From Chloroflexota bacterium (GTDB lineage: Bacteria > Chloroflexota > Anaerolineae > Anaerolineales > Villigracilaceae): DNA of 64,000 bases. The stretch lies in NCBI GenBank assembly GCA_016234555.1, contig JACRBJ010000009.1, positions 1 to 64,000 on the forward strand, given 5' to 3'. Within the stretch, counting starts at the first letter, position 1, and each line of letters begins with the position of its first letter. Below the pieces are notes generated by a model, which saw only the letters and a list, made by a program, of their open reading frames with translations, was not told the DNA's origin and did no database searches. A program made the translations under genes and the position numbers. Shown here piece after piece: positions 1 to 6,843 of the stretch.

Positions 1-353
1 GGGATGCAAATCCTCGAAGAAGGCGTCGAAGATAACACGGAAAACTATACGCGCTTCCTTGTCATCCAGCGCGAGCTTATCATCCCCGCCGGTGATGCAA
101 AGACTTCGATTGTCTTCACATTGAAAAATGTGCCAGGCTCCCTGTTCAAAGCCATGAGCGTGTTTCTCTGCGCGACATCGACCTGACCAAGATAGAATCC
201 CGCCCACTGCAGGGGAAACCGTGGGAATATCTCTTTTATATTGACTTCATCGGCGCGACGCACGAGGAAACCACCAAACGCGCCCTCGATCATCTGGGCG
301 AATATGCAATAACCTTGCGTGTGCTTGGATCGTACCCAAGATTCAAGGGATAA
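1..353 (+). pseudogene. pheA: 3' end of prephenate dehydratase (ACT domain), frameshifted
   Basis: This is the C-terminal part of prephenate dehydratase, which makes phenylpyruvate for phenylalanine synthesis; the visible part is the regulatory ACT domain. The first frame reads a run ending [15 protein letters not shown] and then goes off-family and stops at 184-186. The expected continuation ([13 protein letters not shown], then [13 protein letters not shown]) is read one frame over and ends at TAA 351-353. One missing base at about 161-168 explains this. It may be a true mutation or a sequencing error. The 5' part lies outside the window. Confidence 0.75.
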
Positions 354-403
354 ATTTCCAAACAGGGGGTGTTTGAATTATTCTAATTCAGACCTTTTTA
401 GTC

Positions 404-432
404 TTGACAAACCAGAAAATATGTTCTAGAAT
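404..432 (+). promoter_or_regulatory. Promoter of the ArsR-SRPBCC unit with an internal dyad operator
   Basis: TTGACA (404-409) and TAGAAT (427-432) are separated by 17 nt. Inside the spacer and running into the -10 box lies the inverted repeat AGAA-N6-TTCT (414-427). The same dyad at the same place occurs in the promoter at 6726-6754, so it is a plausible operator for the ArsR-type regulator encoded just downstream. Confidence 0.75.
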
Positions 433-473
433 ATTGCCATGATGTGTAACTAAATGGTTACCAAAAGGAGCCC

Positions 474-791
474 ATGAGACGAGACGTGTTTCAAGCCATC
501 GCTGACCCAAACCGCAGGGCAATTCTCGGATTGCTGGCACAACAAAGGCTGACACTCAACGGCGTTGCCGAGAATTTTCGCATCAGCCGCCCCGCCGTTT
601 CGCGGCACATAAAGATTTTGAAAGAGTGTGGACTGGTAATCGTCATCCCACAGGGACGTGAACGTTTTGTCGAAGTGCGTTTCGATAGGTTGGGCGAAGT
701 GACCGATTGGGTAGAGCAGTATCGTCAAATATGGGAAGCAAGGTTTAACCGCCTCGATGATTTATTGGAACAAATGAAAAAGGAGAAATGA
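474..791 (+). CDS. ArsR-family winged-helix transcriptional regulator
   Basis: This 105-residue protein is a compact ArsR-type repressor. It begins with the typical [21 protein letters not shown] helix. The recognition-helix region, about residues 32-50, contains [19 protein letters not shown], followed by a beta-wing with QGRERFVEV. No cysteine metal-binding motif is evident in the DNA-binding helix, which fits the ArsR subgroup that is paired with SRPBCC/AHSA1 proteins rather than a metal sensor. It stops one base before the ATG of the SRPBCC gene, so the two are translated as a pair. A good promoter with an internal dyad lies 42 nt upstream, which suggests autoregulation. The effector cannot be told. 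Confidence 0.9.
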   Translation: MRRDVFQAIADPNRRAILGLLAQQRLTLNGVAENFRISRPAVSRHIKILKECGLVIVIPQGRERFVEVRFDRLGEVTDWVEQYRQIWEARFNRLDDLLEQMKKEK

Positions 792-792
792 C

Positions 793-1284
793 ATGCCCTC
801 GAAGAACAAAACCACAGTAACAGCCGAACCCGGCAAGCAGGAACTGTTCATCGTGCGCGAATTCGATGCGCCGCGCGAATTGGTTTATAAGGCGCACATC
901 GACCCGAGGCTTTATGTGCAATGGCTGGGTCCGCATGGATACGAAATGATCCTCGAAGCCTTTGAGCCGGTCAGCGGCGGCAAGTATCGCTACATTCATA
1001 AGGACAAGCAGGGGAATGAGTACGGTTTTCATGGCACATTCCATGAAATGTCTGAGGAATTAATGATCCAGACTTTTGAATTCGAAGGTCTCCCCGAACG
1101 CGGACATGTTGTACTTGATACTATGCGGTTGGAAGAATTGCTTGGCAACCGCACCCGGGTCACGATCCAATCGGTGTATCAATCTGTGGAAGATCGGGAT
1201 GGAATGGTGCAATCTGGCATGGAAACAGGTGTCCGTGAAGGATATGAACGGTTGGATGATATTTTGGCAGAGGTAAAAAAGTAA
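793..1284 (+). CDS. SRPBCC (AHSA1/START-like) domain protein
   Basis: This 163-residue protein has the AHSA1-type SRPBCC pattern: an early [17 protein letters not shown] segment, the W-GP motif ([11 protein letters not shown]), a GG-YRY strand and a long C-terminal helix ([20 protein letters not shown]). The fold binds small hydrophobic ligands; the ligand here is unknown. The ATG follows the ArsR stop by one base. ArsR-SRPBCC pairs are a recurrent bacterial arrangement, so the repressor probably controls this gene. Confidence 0.88.
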   Translation: MPSKNKTTVTAEPGKQELFIVREFDAPRELVYKAHIDPRLYVQWLGPHGYEMILEAFEPVSGGKYRYIHKDKQGNEYGFHGTFHEMSEELMIQTFEFEGLPERGHVVLDTMRLEELLGNRTRVTIQSVYQSVEDRDGMVQSGMETGVREGYERLDDILAEVKK

Positions 1285-1320
1285 ATTTCATTTCCATAAG
1301 GAAACAACTGAGAATAAAAA

Positions 1321-1992
1321 ATGAGTAGTTTAAAAGTAGATCAAATTTCATCCACAAGCTCTGTGTTGGCAATAGGCCTGTCAGTTGCGGTTTTGGCGTT
1401 GCTTGCTATTTTGCACATCCTCAGCCCGGAATTTAACCCTGCCTGGCGCATGGTCAGTGAATATGCAAATGGGAAATATTCCATGATATTGTCGGCGATG
1501 TTCTTTTTATGGGGTGCAACTTCATGGGTCTTGGCTTACACGCTTTGGCCGCATGTGCAAACAACAGCAGGGAAGATTGGTTTGGTTTTTCTCATCCTGG
1601 CAGGGGTTGGTGAGGCAATGGCAGCCGTATTTGACATAAATCATAAGCTGCACAGTGTGTCGGCGATGATTGGGATACCAAGTCTGGCGATTGCTGCCAT
1701 GTTGATCAGCATAACACTCGTTCGTACTGAGCCATGGTCGATGGTAAAGAATCCGTTATTGTGGACAGCGAATCTAACATGGGTGAGCATCCTTCTTATG
1801 GGAATTGCTTTTGCGGTCATGATGGCGACGTATGCTCAGGCAGGAGGTGATGTGTCTGCAAGTGCTGAAGTTGTGACGACATTGCCTGAGGGTGTCATCG
1901 CACTGGTAGGCTGGGCAAATCGCTTTTTGATCGTTGTATATTGCTCCTGGGTGATGACGGTTGCCTGGCAAGCGATCAAATTGAATCAATAA
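1321..1992 (+). CDS. DUF998-like multispanning membrane protein
   Basis: This 223-residue protein has about six hydrophobic helices, beginning near residues 17-35 (VLAIGLSVAVLALLAILHIL) and ending near 195-215. The FNPAWRMVSEYANG segment after helix 1 resembles DUF998 family proteins, whose function is unknown. It lies 36 nt after the SRPBCC gene on the same strand and may be in that operon. No catalytic motif is visible. Confidence 0.75.
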   Translation: MSSLKVDQISSTSSVLAIGLSVAVLALLAILHILSPEFNPAWRMVSEYANGKYSMILSAMFFLWGATSWVLAYTLWPHVQTTAGKIGLVFLILAGVGEAMAAVFDINHKLHSVSAMIGIPSLAIAAMLISITLVRTEPWSMVKNPLLWTANLTWVSILLMGIAFAVMMATYAQAGGDVSASAEVVTTLPEGVIALVGWANRFLIVVYCSWVMTVAWQAIKLNQ

Positions 1993-2055
1993 AAAATTTG
2001 GACTACAATTCAAATTAGACTGATTGTGTCTGTTTACGAGTAAAAAGGAGTTCTC

Positions 2056-2631
2056 ATGCGAAAACTGATCGTGCATCAATTCATTTCTTTGGATGGTGTC
2101 ATCCAAGCCCCCGGCGGCGTGGACGAAGATACCGATGGCGGCTTCACTCATGGCGGCTGGACCATTCCCTTTTGGCACGACGACATCGGCATGCGTTTCT
2201 CACAAGCCATGGAAACCGCCGATACCCTTTTGCTTGGACGCAAAACATGGAAAACCCACGGCGATGCTTTTGAACCCCTGCCGCCCGAAGAGAATCCATT
2301 TGGCAATGTCAAAAAATATGTTGTTTCCACCACACTGAAATCTTCGGCGGCTTGGAGCAACTCCACCATCATCAGCAGCAATGTTGTCGAAGAAGTTCGC
2401 AAGCTCAAGAACCAACCCGGCAAAAATATTCTTTCGGATGGCAGCAGCGTGTTGATGCATACCCTCATCAAAAATGATCTGGTGGATGAATTCGTCCTGC
2501 ATGTCTATCCATTGATATTGGGCAGCGGCAAGAAATTATTTCCGGATGGCAAGTATGTCAAACTGAAGTTGATCGAATCCGCCCCTCTTCCCACGGGTGT
2601 GTTGTATCAGCGCTACGAGCCTGTTCGTTAG
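2056..2631 (+). CDS. Dihydrofolate reductase-like (RibD C-terminal domain) protein
   Basis: This 191-residue protein has the RibD_C/DHFR-like fold signature. It opens with MRKLIVHQFISLDGVIQAPGG, has the nucleotide-binding LLLGRKTW segment, and ends with the LVDEFVLHVYPLILGSGKKLF motif. Such stand-alone proteins are probable NADPH-dependent reductases with unknown substrates. The start is supported by AAAAAGGAG just upstream. A distant relative is encoded on the minus strand at 60813-61373. Confidence 0.85.
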   Translation: MRKLIVHQFISLDGVIQAPGGVDEDTDGGFTHGGWTIPFWHDDIGMRFSQAMETADTLLLGRKTWKTHGDAFEPLPPEENPFGNVKKYVVSTTLKSSAAWSNSTIISSNVVEEVRKLKNQPGKNILSDGSSVLMHTLIKNDLVDEFVLHVYPLILGSGKKLFPDGKYVKLKLIESAPLPTGVLYQRYEPVR

Positions 2632-2650
2632 CTGATAAAGGAGTCGACTC

Positions 2651-3031
2651 ATGAATGACGGTTATATCTTTTTTGAGATCCATGTGGATGATGTGGGACG
2701 TGCGGTGAAGTTCTACCAGACCGTCTTCGGCTGGAAGATGAGCCGCAATCCCGGCGTGCCCATCGAATATTACGATATCGAGACCGGCGGCTCATGCGGC
2801 GGGATGCTTCAACGCCCGGTGCAGGCTCCGTCTCTTGGACAGGGGACGAACGCATTTGTCTGCTCGTTGGAAGTGGGCGACTTTGATTCCATCGCCGCGA
2901 AGATACTGTCAAATGGCGGGCAGGTCGCCCTGGAAAAATTCCCCATCCCCGGCAGGTGCTGGCAGGGATACTTCGTCGACACCGAAGGCAACACCTTCGG
3001 CATCTTTGAAGTGGATGAAAAGGCAGGCTGA
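2651..3031 (+). CDS. VOC-family (glyoxalase/bleomycin-resistance fold) protein
   Basis: This 126-residue single-domain VOC protein opens with GYIFFEIHVDDVGRAVKFYQTVFGWKM. It ends with WQGYFVDTEGNTFGIFEVDE, the usual final metal-side strand. VOC proteins are dioxygenases, isomerases or binding proteins; the specific role is unknown. It starts 19 nt after the DHFR-like gene, with an AAGGAG ribosome site, so co-transcription is likely. Confidence 0.85.
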   Translation: MNDGYIFFEIHVDDVGRAVKFYQTVFGWKMSRNPGVPIEYYDIETGGSCGGMLQRPVQAPSLGQGTNAFVCSLEVGDFDSIAAKILSNGGQVALEKFPIPGRCWQGYFVDTEGNTFGIFEVDEKAG

Positions 3032-3046
3032 GAGAAGAGGAATGAT

Positions 3047-3601
3047 ATGATCCAATACCTTGCCTTGTTGCGTGGAATCAATGTCGGTGGAAAGAACATC
3101 ATCAAAATGGCGGACCTGAAAGCCGGCTTTGAGTCGATGGGCTTTTCGAATGTCGCGACGTATATTCAAAGCGGCAATGTCCTGTTCCAGTCCGGCGAAA
3201 AAAACAAGACTGTGCTGACGGACAGGATCGAAAAGGAACTTTCCAGGCGGTTCGATTTCCCGGCGCGGATCGTGACCGTTGCGCACAAGGAACTTGCCGC
3301 CATTGTCCGCGAAGCGCCGGATGGCTTTGGCAAAGACGGAAATTCATATCGATATGATGTGATCTTCTTGAAGGAACCGCTCACTCCGCGCGAGGCGATG
3401 AAAAGCGTCAGTGTGAAGGTGGGAGTCGATACCGCCCACGTGGGTAAACAGGCGCTCTATTTTTCTCGCCTCATCGCCAAAGCCTCACAAAGCCATCTGA
3501 CAAAAATTATCGGGCTTCCCGTTTACCAGAACATGACCATTCGTAACTGGAACACAACGACAAAACTTTTCGCGTTAATGGAGGAAAGAAATGGAAACTA
3601 A
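3047..3601 (+). CDS. DUF1697 family protein
   Basis: This 184-residue protein matches the DUF1697 pattern: YLALLRGINVGGKNIIKMADL at the start, then GFSNVATYIQSGNVLF, and a C-terminal MTIRNWNTTTKL. The biochemical function of this widespread family is unknown. It overlaps the next gene by 11 nt, which implies translational coupling with the DUF1801 protein. Confidence 0.85.
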   Translation: MIQYLALLRGINVGGKNIIKMADLKAGFESMGFSNVATYIQSGNVLFQSGEKNKTVLTDRIEKELSRRFDFPARIVTVAHKELAAIVREAPDGFGKDGNSYRYDVIFLKEPLTPREAMKSVSVKVGVDTAHVGKQALYFSRLIAKASQSHLTKIIGLPVYQNMTIRNWNTTTKLFALMEERNGN

Positions 3602-3977
3602 AAAGGGATTCAATTCAATCGACGAATACATTGGGTCTTTCCCGCAGGAAACCCAAAGAATATTGGAAGAGATACGCGCAGTCATAAAAACCGCCGCTCC
3701 GGAAGCGGAAGAGAAGATAAGTTATCAAATGCCGACCTTCTTCCTAAAGGGTAACTTGATCCATTTTGCGGCATTCAAGAACCACATCGGACTTTATCCC
3801 ACGCCCAGCGGTACGGAAGCGTTCAAGGAGGAAATAGCCAAATATAAAAACGCAAAGGGTTCGATCCAACTGCCAATCGACGAACCCATGCCGCTAAAGT
3901 TGATCAGCAGGATCGTTAAGTCCAGAGTTGCCGAAAACCTAAAAAGCGAAAAGTTGAGATCAACCAAAAAGAAGTAG
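3591..3977 (+). CDS. DUF1801 / YdhG-like protein
   Basis: This 128-residue protein has the DUF1801 features: IDEYIGSFPQETQRILEEIRAVIK, the AEEKISYQMPTFFLKGNLI segment and HIGLYPTP. The fold is related to YdhG-type proteins sometimes described as iron chaperones; the role here is not shown. It starts inside the end of the DUF1697 gene. The basic C-terminus resembles the usual family ending. Confidence 0.82.
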   Translation: METKKGFNSIDEYIGSFPQETQRILEEIRAVIKTAAPEAEEKISYQMPTFFLKGNLIHFAAFKNHIGLYPTPSGTEAFKEEIAKYKNAKGSIQLPIDEPMPLKLISRIVKSRVAENLKSEKLRSTKKK

Positions 3978-4002
3978 TTTCCGATTTTCGCGCGAGGACA
4001 CA

Positions 4003-4677
4003 ATGAGTATCATCCACGAGCAACGATTATCCGACTCGCCTTATGTGGAAGCGGTCGCTCACGGTTGGACGATGAGCGGGGGTTCCACGATCCGCCCTGC
4101 CGAGAGTAATTGGCATATGGTTTTTGTGAAAGAGCATGGGCGCTTACACTCATTGATTGTGGGACCATTGACAACAGCCGGCGTTGCATCGTGGGGCGAA
4201 GGCGCCGAGATTTTGTGGGTCAAGTTCAAGCTCGGCGTCTTTATGCCCCACCTGCCCGTCAGGGATTTTCTGGACTCGGAGGAGACTCTGCCGGGCGCGA
4301 GCAAATCCTTTTGGTTGAAAAGTTCGGTATGGCAGTTTCCCGATTTTGAAAACGCGGATACGTTTGTAAACAGGCTCGTGCATGATGAAATTTTGGTTCT
4401 CGACCCGGTTGTGGATGCCGCTTCACGAGAGCAACTGCTGGATATACCGTCCCGTACGATGCGACATCATTTCCTGCGCGCCACCGGCATGACCCGAAGC
4501 CGCATCCGCCAAATGAAACGGGCACAGCAGGCGGCGGCTTTGTTACAGCAGGGCGTTCCCATCCTTGATACCGTTCACGAGGTTGGCTACTTCGACCAGC
4601 CGCACCTGACCCGGGCTCTCAAGCAGTTTATTGGGCATACGCCTCTCCAGATCGTTCAATTGGGTCAGTCTGGATAG
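4003..4677 (+). CDS. AraC-family transcriptional regulator
   Basis: This 224-residue protein has a C-terminal AraC-type double helix-turn-helix at about residues 150-220 (MTRSRIRQMKRAQQAAALL, then VGYFDQPHLTRALKQFIG and the final TPLQIVQ). The N-terminal half looks like a small beta-rich sensor domain with no recognisable ligand motif. It lies 25 nt after the DUF1801 gene. The target is unknown, although the membrane protein gene at 4773 is next on the strand. Confidence 0.87.
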   Translation: MSIIHEQRLSDSPYVEAVAHGWTMSGGSTIRPAESNWHMVFVKEHGRLHSLIVGPLTTAGVASWGEGAEILWVKFKLGVFMPHLPVRDFLDSEETLPGASKSFWLKSSVWQFPDFENADTFVNRLVHDEILVLDPVVDAASREQLLDIPSRTMRHHFLRATGMTRSRIRQMKRAQQAAALLQQGVPILDTVHEVGYFDQPHLTRALKQFIGHTPLQIVQLGQSG

Positions 4678-4772
4678 TTTGCCGTTTTATACAAGACAGC
4701 CCACCTACGTTTGAGTATTATGCAACCGTTGCAGCAACAAAATTTATCAACTCAAACCAAAGGAAAGACTAC

Positions 4773-5171
4773 ATGAATATTTTAAAGAGTATCGGAGCAG
4801 TCGTCGCGGGTTTGGTCGTCATATTCGCTTTATCGTATGCGACCGATGCCGTTTTGGAAGCGGCAGGAATCCTCCAGGCCGGGACGCCATTGCCAATGCG
4901 CGGTTCTGAACTACTGATTGCCGCGATATTGATGTATCGTCTTGCTTACAGTGTGGCTGGATGTTACGTCGCCGCCCGTCTTGCCCCAAATTACCCCATG
5001 AGGCATGCACTTGTGTTGGGTATGCTGGGATTTGTAGGCAGTATCGGCGGCGCGATGGTTTCTGTGCAACAGAGCCTGGGGCCCGCCTGGTATGCGTGGG
5101 GATTGGTCGTGTTCGCGTTGCCATGTGCATGGCTGGGTGGCAGATTGTTTGCAAAAGGTCAAATACATTAA
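4773..5171 (+). CDS. Small four-helix membrane protein of unknown function
   Basis: This 132-residue protein has four hydrophobic stretches, at about residues 7-27, 48-70, 78-98 and 107-127, with short polar loops. The start has an AAAGGA site seven bases upstream. I do not recognise a family. It sits between an AraC regulator and a VOC protein. Confidence 0.65.
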   Translation: MNILKSIGAVVAGLVVIFALSYATDAVLEAAGILQAGTPLPMRGSELLIAAILMYRLAYSVAGCYVAARLAPNYPMRHALVLGMLGFVGSIGGAMVSVQQSLGPAWYAWGLVVFALPCAWLGGRLFAKGQIH

Positions 5172-5196
5172 TAGTTGAAAAACAAGGAGAAGCAAA

Positions 5197-5655
5197 ATGA
5201 AAAAAATCACCCCGTTCTTATGGTTCGATACGCAAGCCGAGGAGGCGATGAAATTCTACGTCTCGCTGTTCAAGAACTCGAAAGTCAACAATATCTCGCG
5301 CGGACCCGATGGCAGGGCGTTCATCGTGTCATTTGAGCTGGATGGGCAGGAGTTCATGGGACTGAACGCGGGTCCGCAGTTCAAGTTCAATGAGGCAGTC
5401 TCGATGTATGTCAATTGTGAGGATCAAGCCGAAGTGGACCACTTTTGGAACAAACTAACTGCCGATGGGGGCGAGGAATCCATGTGCGGCTGGTTGAAAG
5501 ACAAGTATGGTCTTTCGTGGCAGATCGTTCCGAAGCAGTTGACCGAGTTGATGGGCGATCCCGACCCGGTCAAGTCCCAACGGGTGATGGATGCCATGCT
5601 CAAGATGCAAAGAATCATCGTCGCTGATCTGCAAAAGGCATATGATAGCGAGTGA
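5197..5655 (+). CDS. PhnB-like VOC-family protein
   Basis: This 152-residue protein is of the PhnB / 3-demethylubiquinone-methyltransferase-like VOC group. It shows ITPFLWFDTQAEEAMKFYVSLF, the SFELDGQEFMGLNAGP strand, and the C-terminal GLSWQIVPKQLTELM followed by VMDAMLKMQRI. These proteins are common small accessory genes with unproven functions. An AAGGAG site precedes the ATG. The gene converges with the MarR gene, with only eight bases between the two coding ends. Confidence 0.87.
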   Translation: MKKITPFLWFDTQAEEAMKFYVSLFKNSKVNNISRGPDGRAFIVSFELDGQEFMGLNAGPQFKFNEAVSMYVNCEDQAEVDHFWNKLTADGGEESMCGWLKDKYGLSWQIVPKQLTELMGDPDPVKSQRVMDAMLKMQRIIVADLQKAYDSE

Positions 5656-5663
5656 TGAGGTCT

Positions 5664-6131
5664 CTATGGATCTTTTTGAGCCTTCCTGCGCTCATCGTCC
5701 CATAGTTTTGCAAATCGCTCAAAAGCATCAGCGATGATTTCCAGTTCACTTTCGGAATAACTTGAGAGCAACTCGTCTTGTGCGTTTCTCGCCGACTCAA
5801 ACCATGATGCAGCTTTTTCGGCACTCGATTGCGCAGGCGCAATCAGAGTCCCGCGGCGGTCATTGGGATTGGGTCGGCGTTCAATTAATCCTGCCCTTTC
5901 AAGCCGATCAAGCATGGCGGTCGTTGCGCCAGATGTGAGGCCAGTGAACCTGGCAAGTTCAGAAGGTGTGGCAATGCCTTTGAGGAAGAGGAGCCGAAGA
6001 CATTCCATATCGGTTACGTTGAGCCCTGCCCATTCGCTCATGGCGTTTCGGAATTGCGTCAAATTCACCCCATAATCCCTCACAGCCATCAAAGCTCGTT
6101 TCTTCAAATCGGTGTTTGTTGATTTTGGCAT
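5664..6131 (-). CDS. MarR-family transcriptional regulator
   Basis: This MarR-type winged helix-turn-helix protein is 155 residues from the preferred start. The core is [24 protein letters not shown], then [20 protein letters not shown] and the wing PNDRRGTLI. An in-frame ATG 69 nt further upstream would add a non-family segment and would place the start inside the operator, so 6131 is chosen. It is divergent from the DUF1801-like gene at 6240. A repeat-rich AT segment between them is a likely operator for both. Confidence 0.87.
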   Translation of the reverse strand: MPKSTNTDLKKRALMAVRDYGVNLTQFRNAMSEWAGLNVTDMECLRLLFLKGIATPSELARFTGLTSGATTAMLDRLERAGLIERRPNPNDRRGTLIAPAQSSAEKAASWFESARNAQDELLSSYSESELEIIADAFERFAKLWDDERRKAQKDP

Positions 6132-6141
6132 ATTGATACCC

Positions 6142-6173
6142 TTGACAATATCTTTATAATAAAGTATCTTTAT
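6142..6173. promoter_or_regulatory. Divergent promoter region with MarR-type operator repeats
   Basis: TTGACA (6142-6147) is followed by two direct copies of TATCTTTAT (6149-6157 and 6165-6173), with starts 16 nt apart. The perfect dyad CTTTAT-A-ATAAAG lies at 6152-6164. The spacing matches successive faces of the helix, and the site lies between the divergent marR-like gene and the gene at 6240. Autoregulation by the MarR protein is an inference. Confidence 0.6.
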
Positions 6174-6239
6174 TATATAACAAAATTCATTTATTGGCAA
6201 GGTTTCAAAACAACCCCAAGTCAGATTAAGGAGATTTTT

Positions 6240-6713
6240 ATGAGTACAAAGACCGATACGAAAAAGTCCGCCAGGAAGTCTACTGCAACCGGCAAGAAGT
6301 ACGCGGGATTATCAGCTGAAGAAATAGCCGCCATGAAGGAGACCATTAAAGAAAGGAAGGCGGCGGCTAATAAGGAAGATGCAGAAAAAGCTGTGCTTGA
6401 GAAGATCGCCGAGATGAAGGGATTGGACCACGCTATGGCCAAACGCATCCATGAGATCATCAAAGCCAGCGCGCCAGGCCTTTCGCCGAAAACCTGGTAT
6501 GGGATGCCAGCTTATGCCAATCAGGATGACAAGATCGTCTGCTTCTTCCAAAGCGCTGCGAAGTTCAATTCGAAGTACGCGACGTTGGGCTTCAACCACG
6601 ACAATGCGAACCTCGACGAAGGCAACATGTGGCCGAGCGCCTTTTCGCTGAAGGCGTTGACCTCTGCCGAAGAGGCAAAGATCATCGCGCTCGTGAAAAA
6701 AGCGGTGAGATGA
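6240..6713 (+). CDS. DUF1801-type protein with a charged N-terminal extension
   Basis: This 157-residue protein has a Lys/Ala-rich N-terminus (about residues 1-70, mostly helical and partly coiled). After it comes a DUF1801-like domain with [31 protein letters not shown] and an [15 protein letters not shown] ending. It is divergently transcribed from the MarR gene, and the shared operator suggests it is the regulator's target. An AAGGAG site precedes the ATG. Confidence 0.78.
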   Translation: MSTKTDTKKSARKSTATGKKYAGLSAEEIAAMKETIKERKAAANKEDAEKAVLEKIAEMKGLDHAMAKRIHEIIKASAPGLSPKTWYGMPAYANQDDKIVCFFQSAAKFNSKYATLGFNHDNANLDEGNMWPSAFSLKALTSAEEAKIIALVKKAVR

Positions 6714-6725
6714 GGTTTTTCTGCC

Positions 6726-6754
6726 TTGACTATTTAGAATAAATGTTCTAAAAT
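6726..6754 (+). promoter_or_regulatory. Promoter of the UvrA-like ATPase gene with the shared dyad
   Basis: TTGACT (6726-6731) and TAAAAT (6749-6754) are 17 nt apart. AGAA-N6-TTCT lies at 6736-6749, exactly five bases after the -35 box, as in the ArsR promoter at 404-432. Beyond the promoter boxes the two sites share ATGTTCTA. Confidence 0.7.
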
Positions 6755-6773
6755 TGATACGAATTGTCATATT

Positions 6774-6804
6774 GGGTGGGTGAAAGCCATGCTTTTACCC
6801 ACCC
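6774..6804 (+). promoter_or_regulatory. Strong hairpin near the 5' end of the UvrA-like gene's mRNA
   Basis: GGGTGGGTGAAAGC (6774-6787) can pair with GCTTTTACCCACCC (6791-6804) around a CAT loop, with one G-U pair in 14. It begins about a dozen bases after the predicted transcription start and lacks a T-run, so it is not a terminator. It could stabilise the transcript or take part in leader control. Confidence 0.6.
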
Positions 6805-6843
6805 ATTGCGTTAACTTCCAGCCAACCCCACAGAGGAGAAGCA

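Noticed and set aside
6774..6804. A Rho-independent terminator before the UvrA-like gene
   Set aside because: The hairpin is strong, but no T-run follows.
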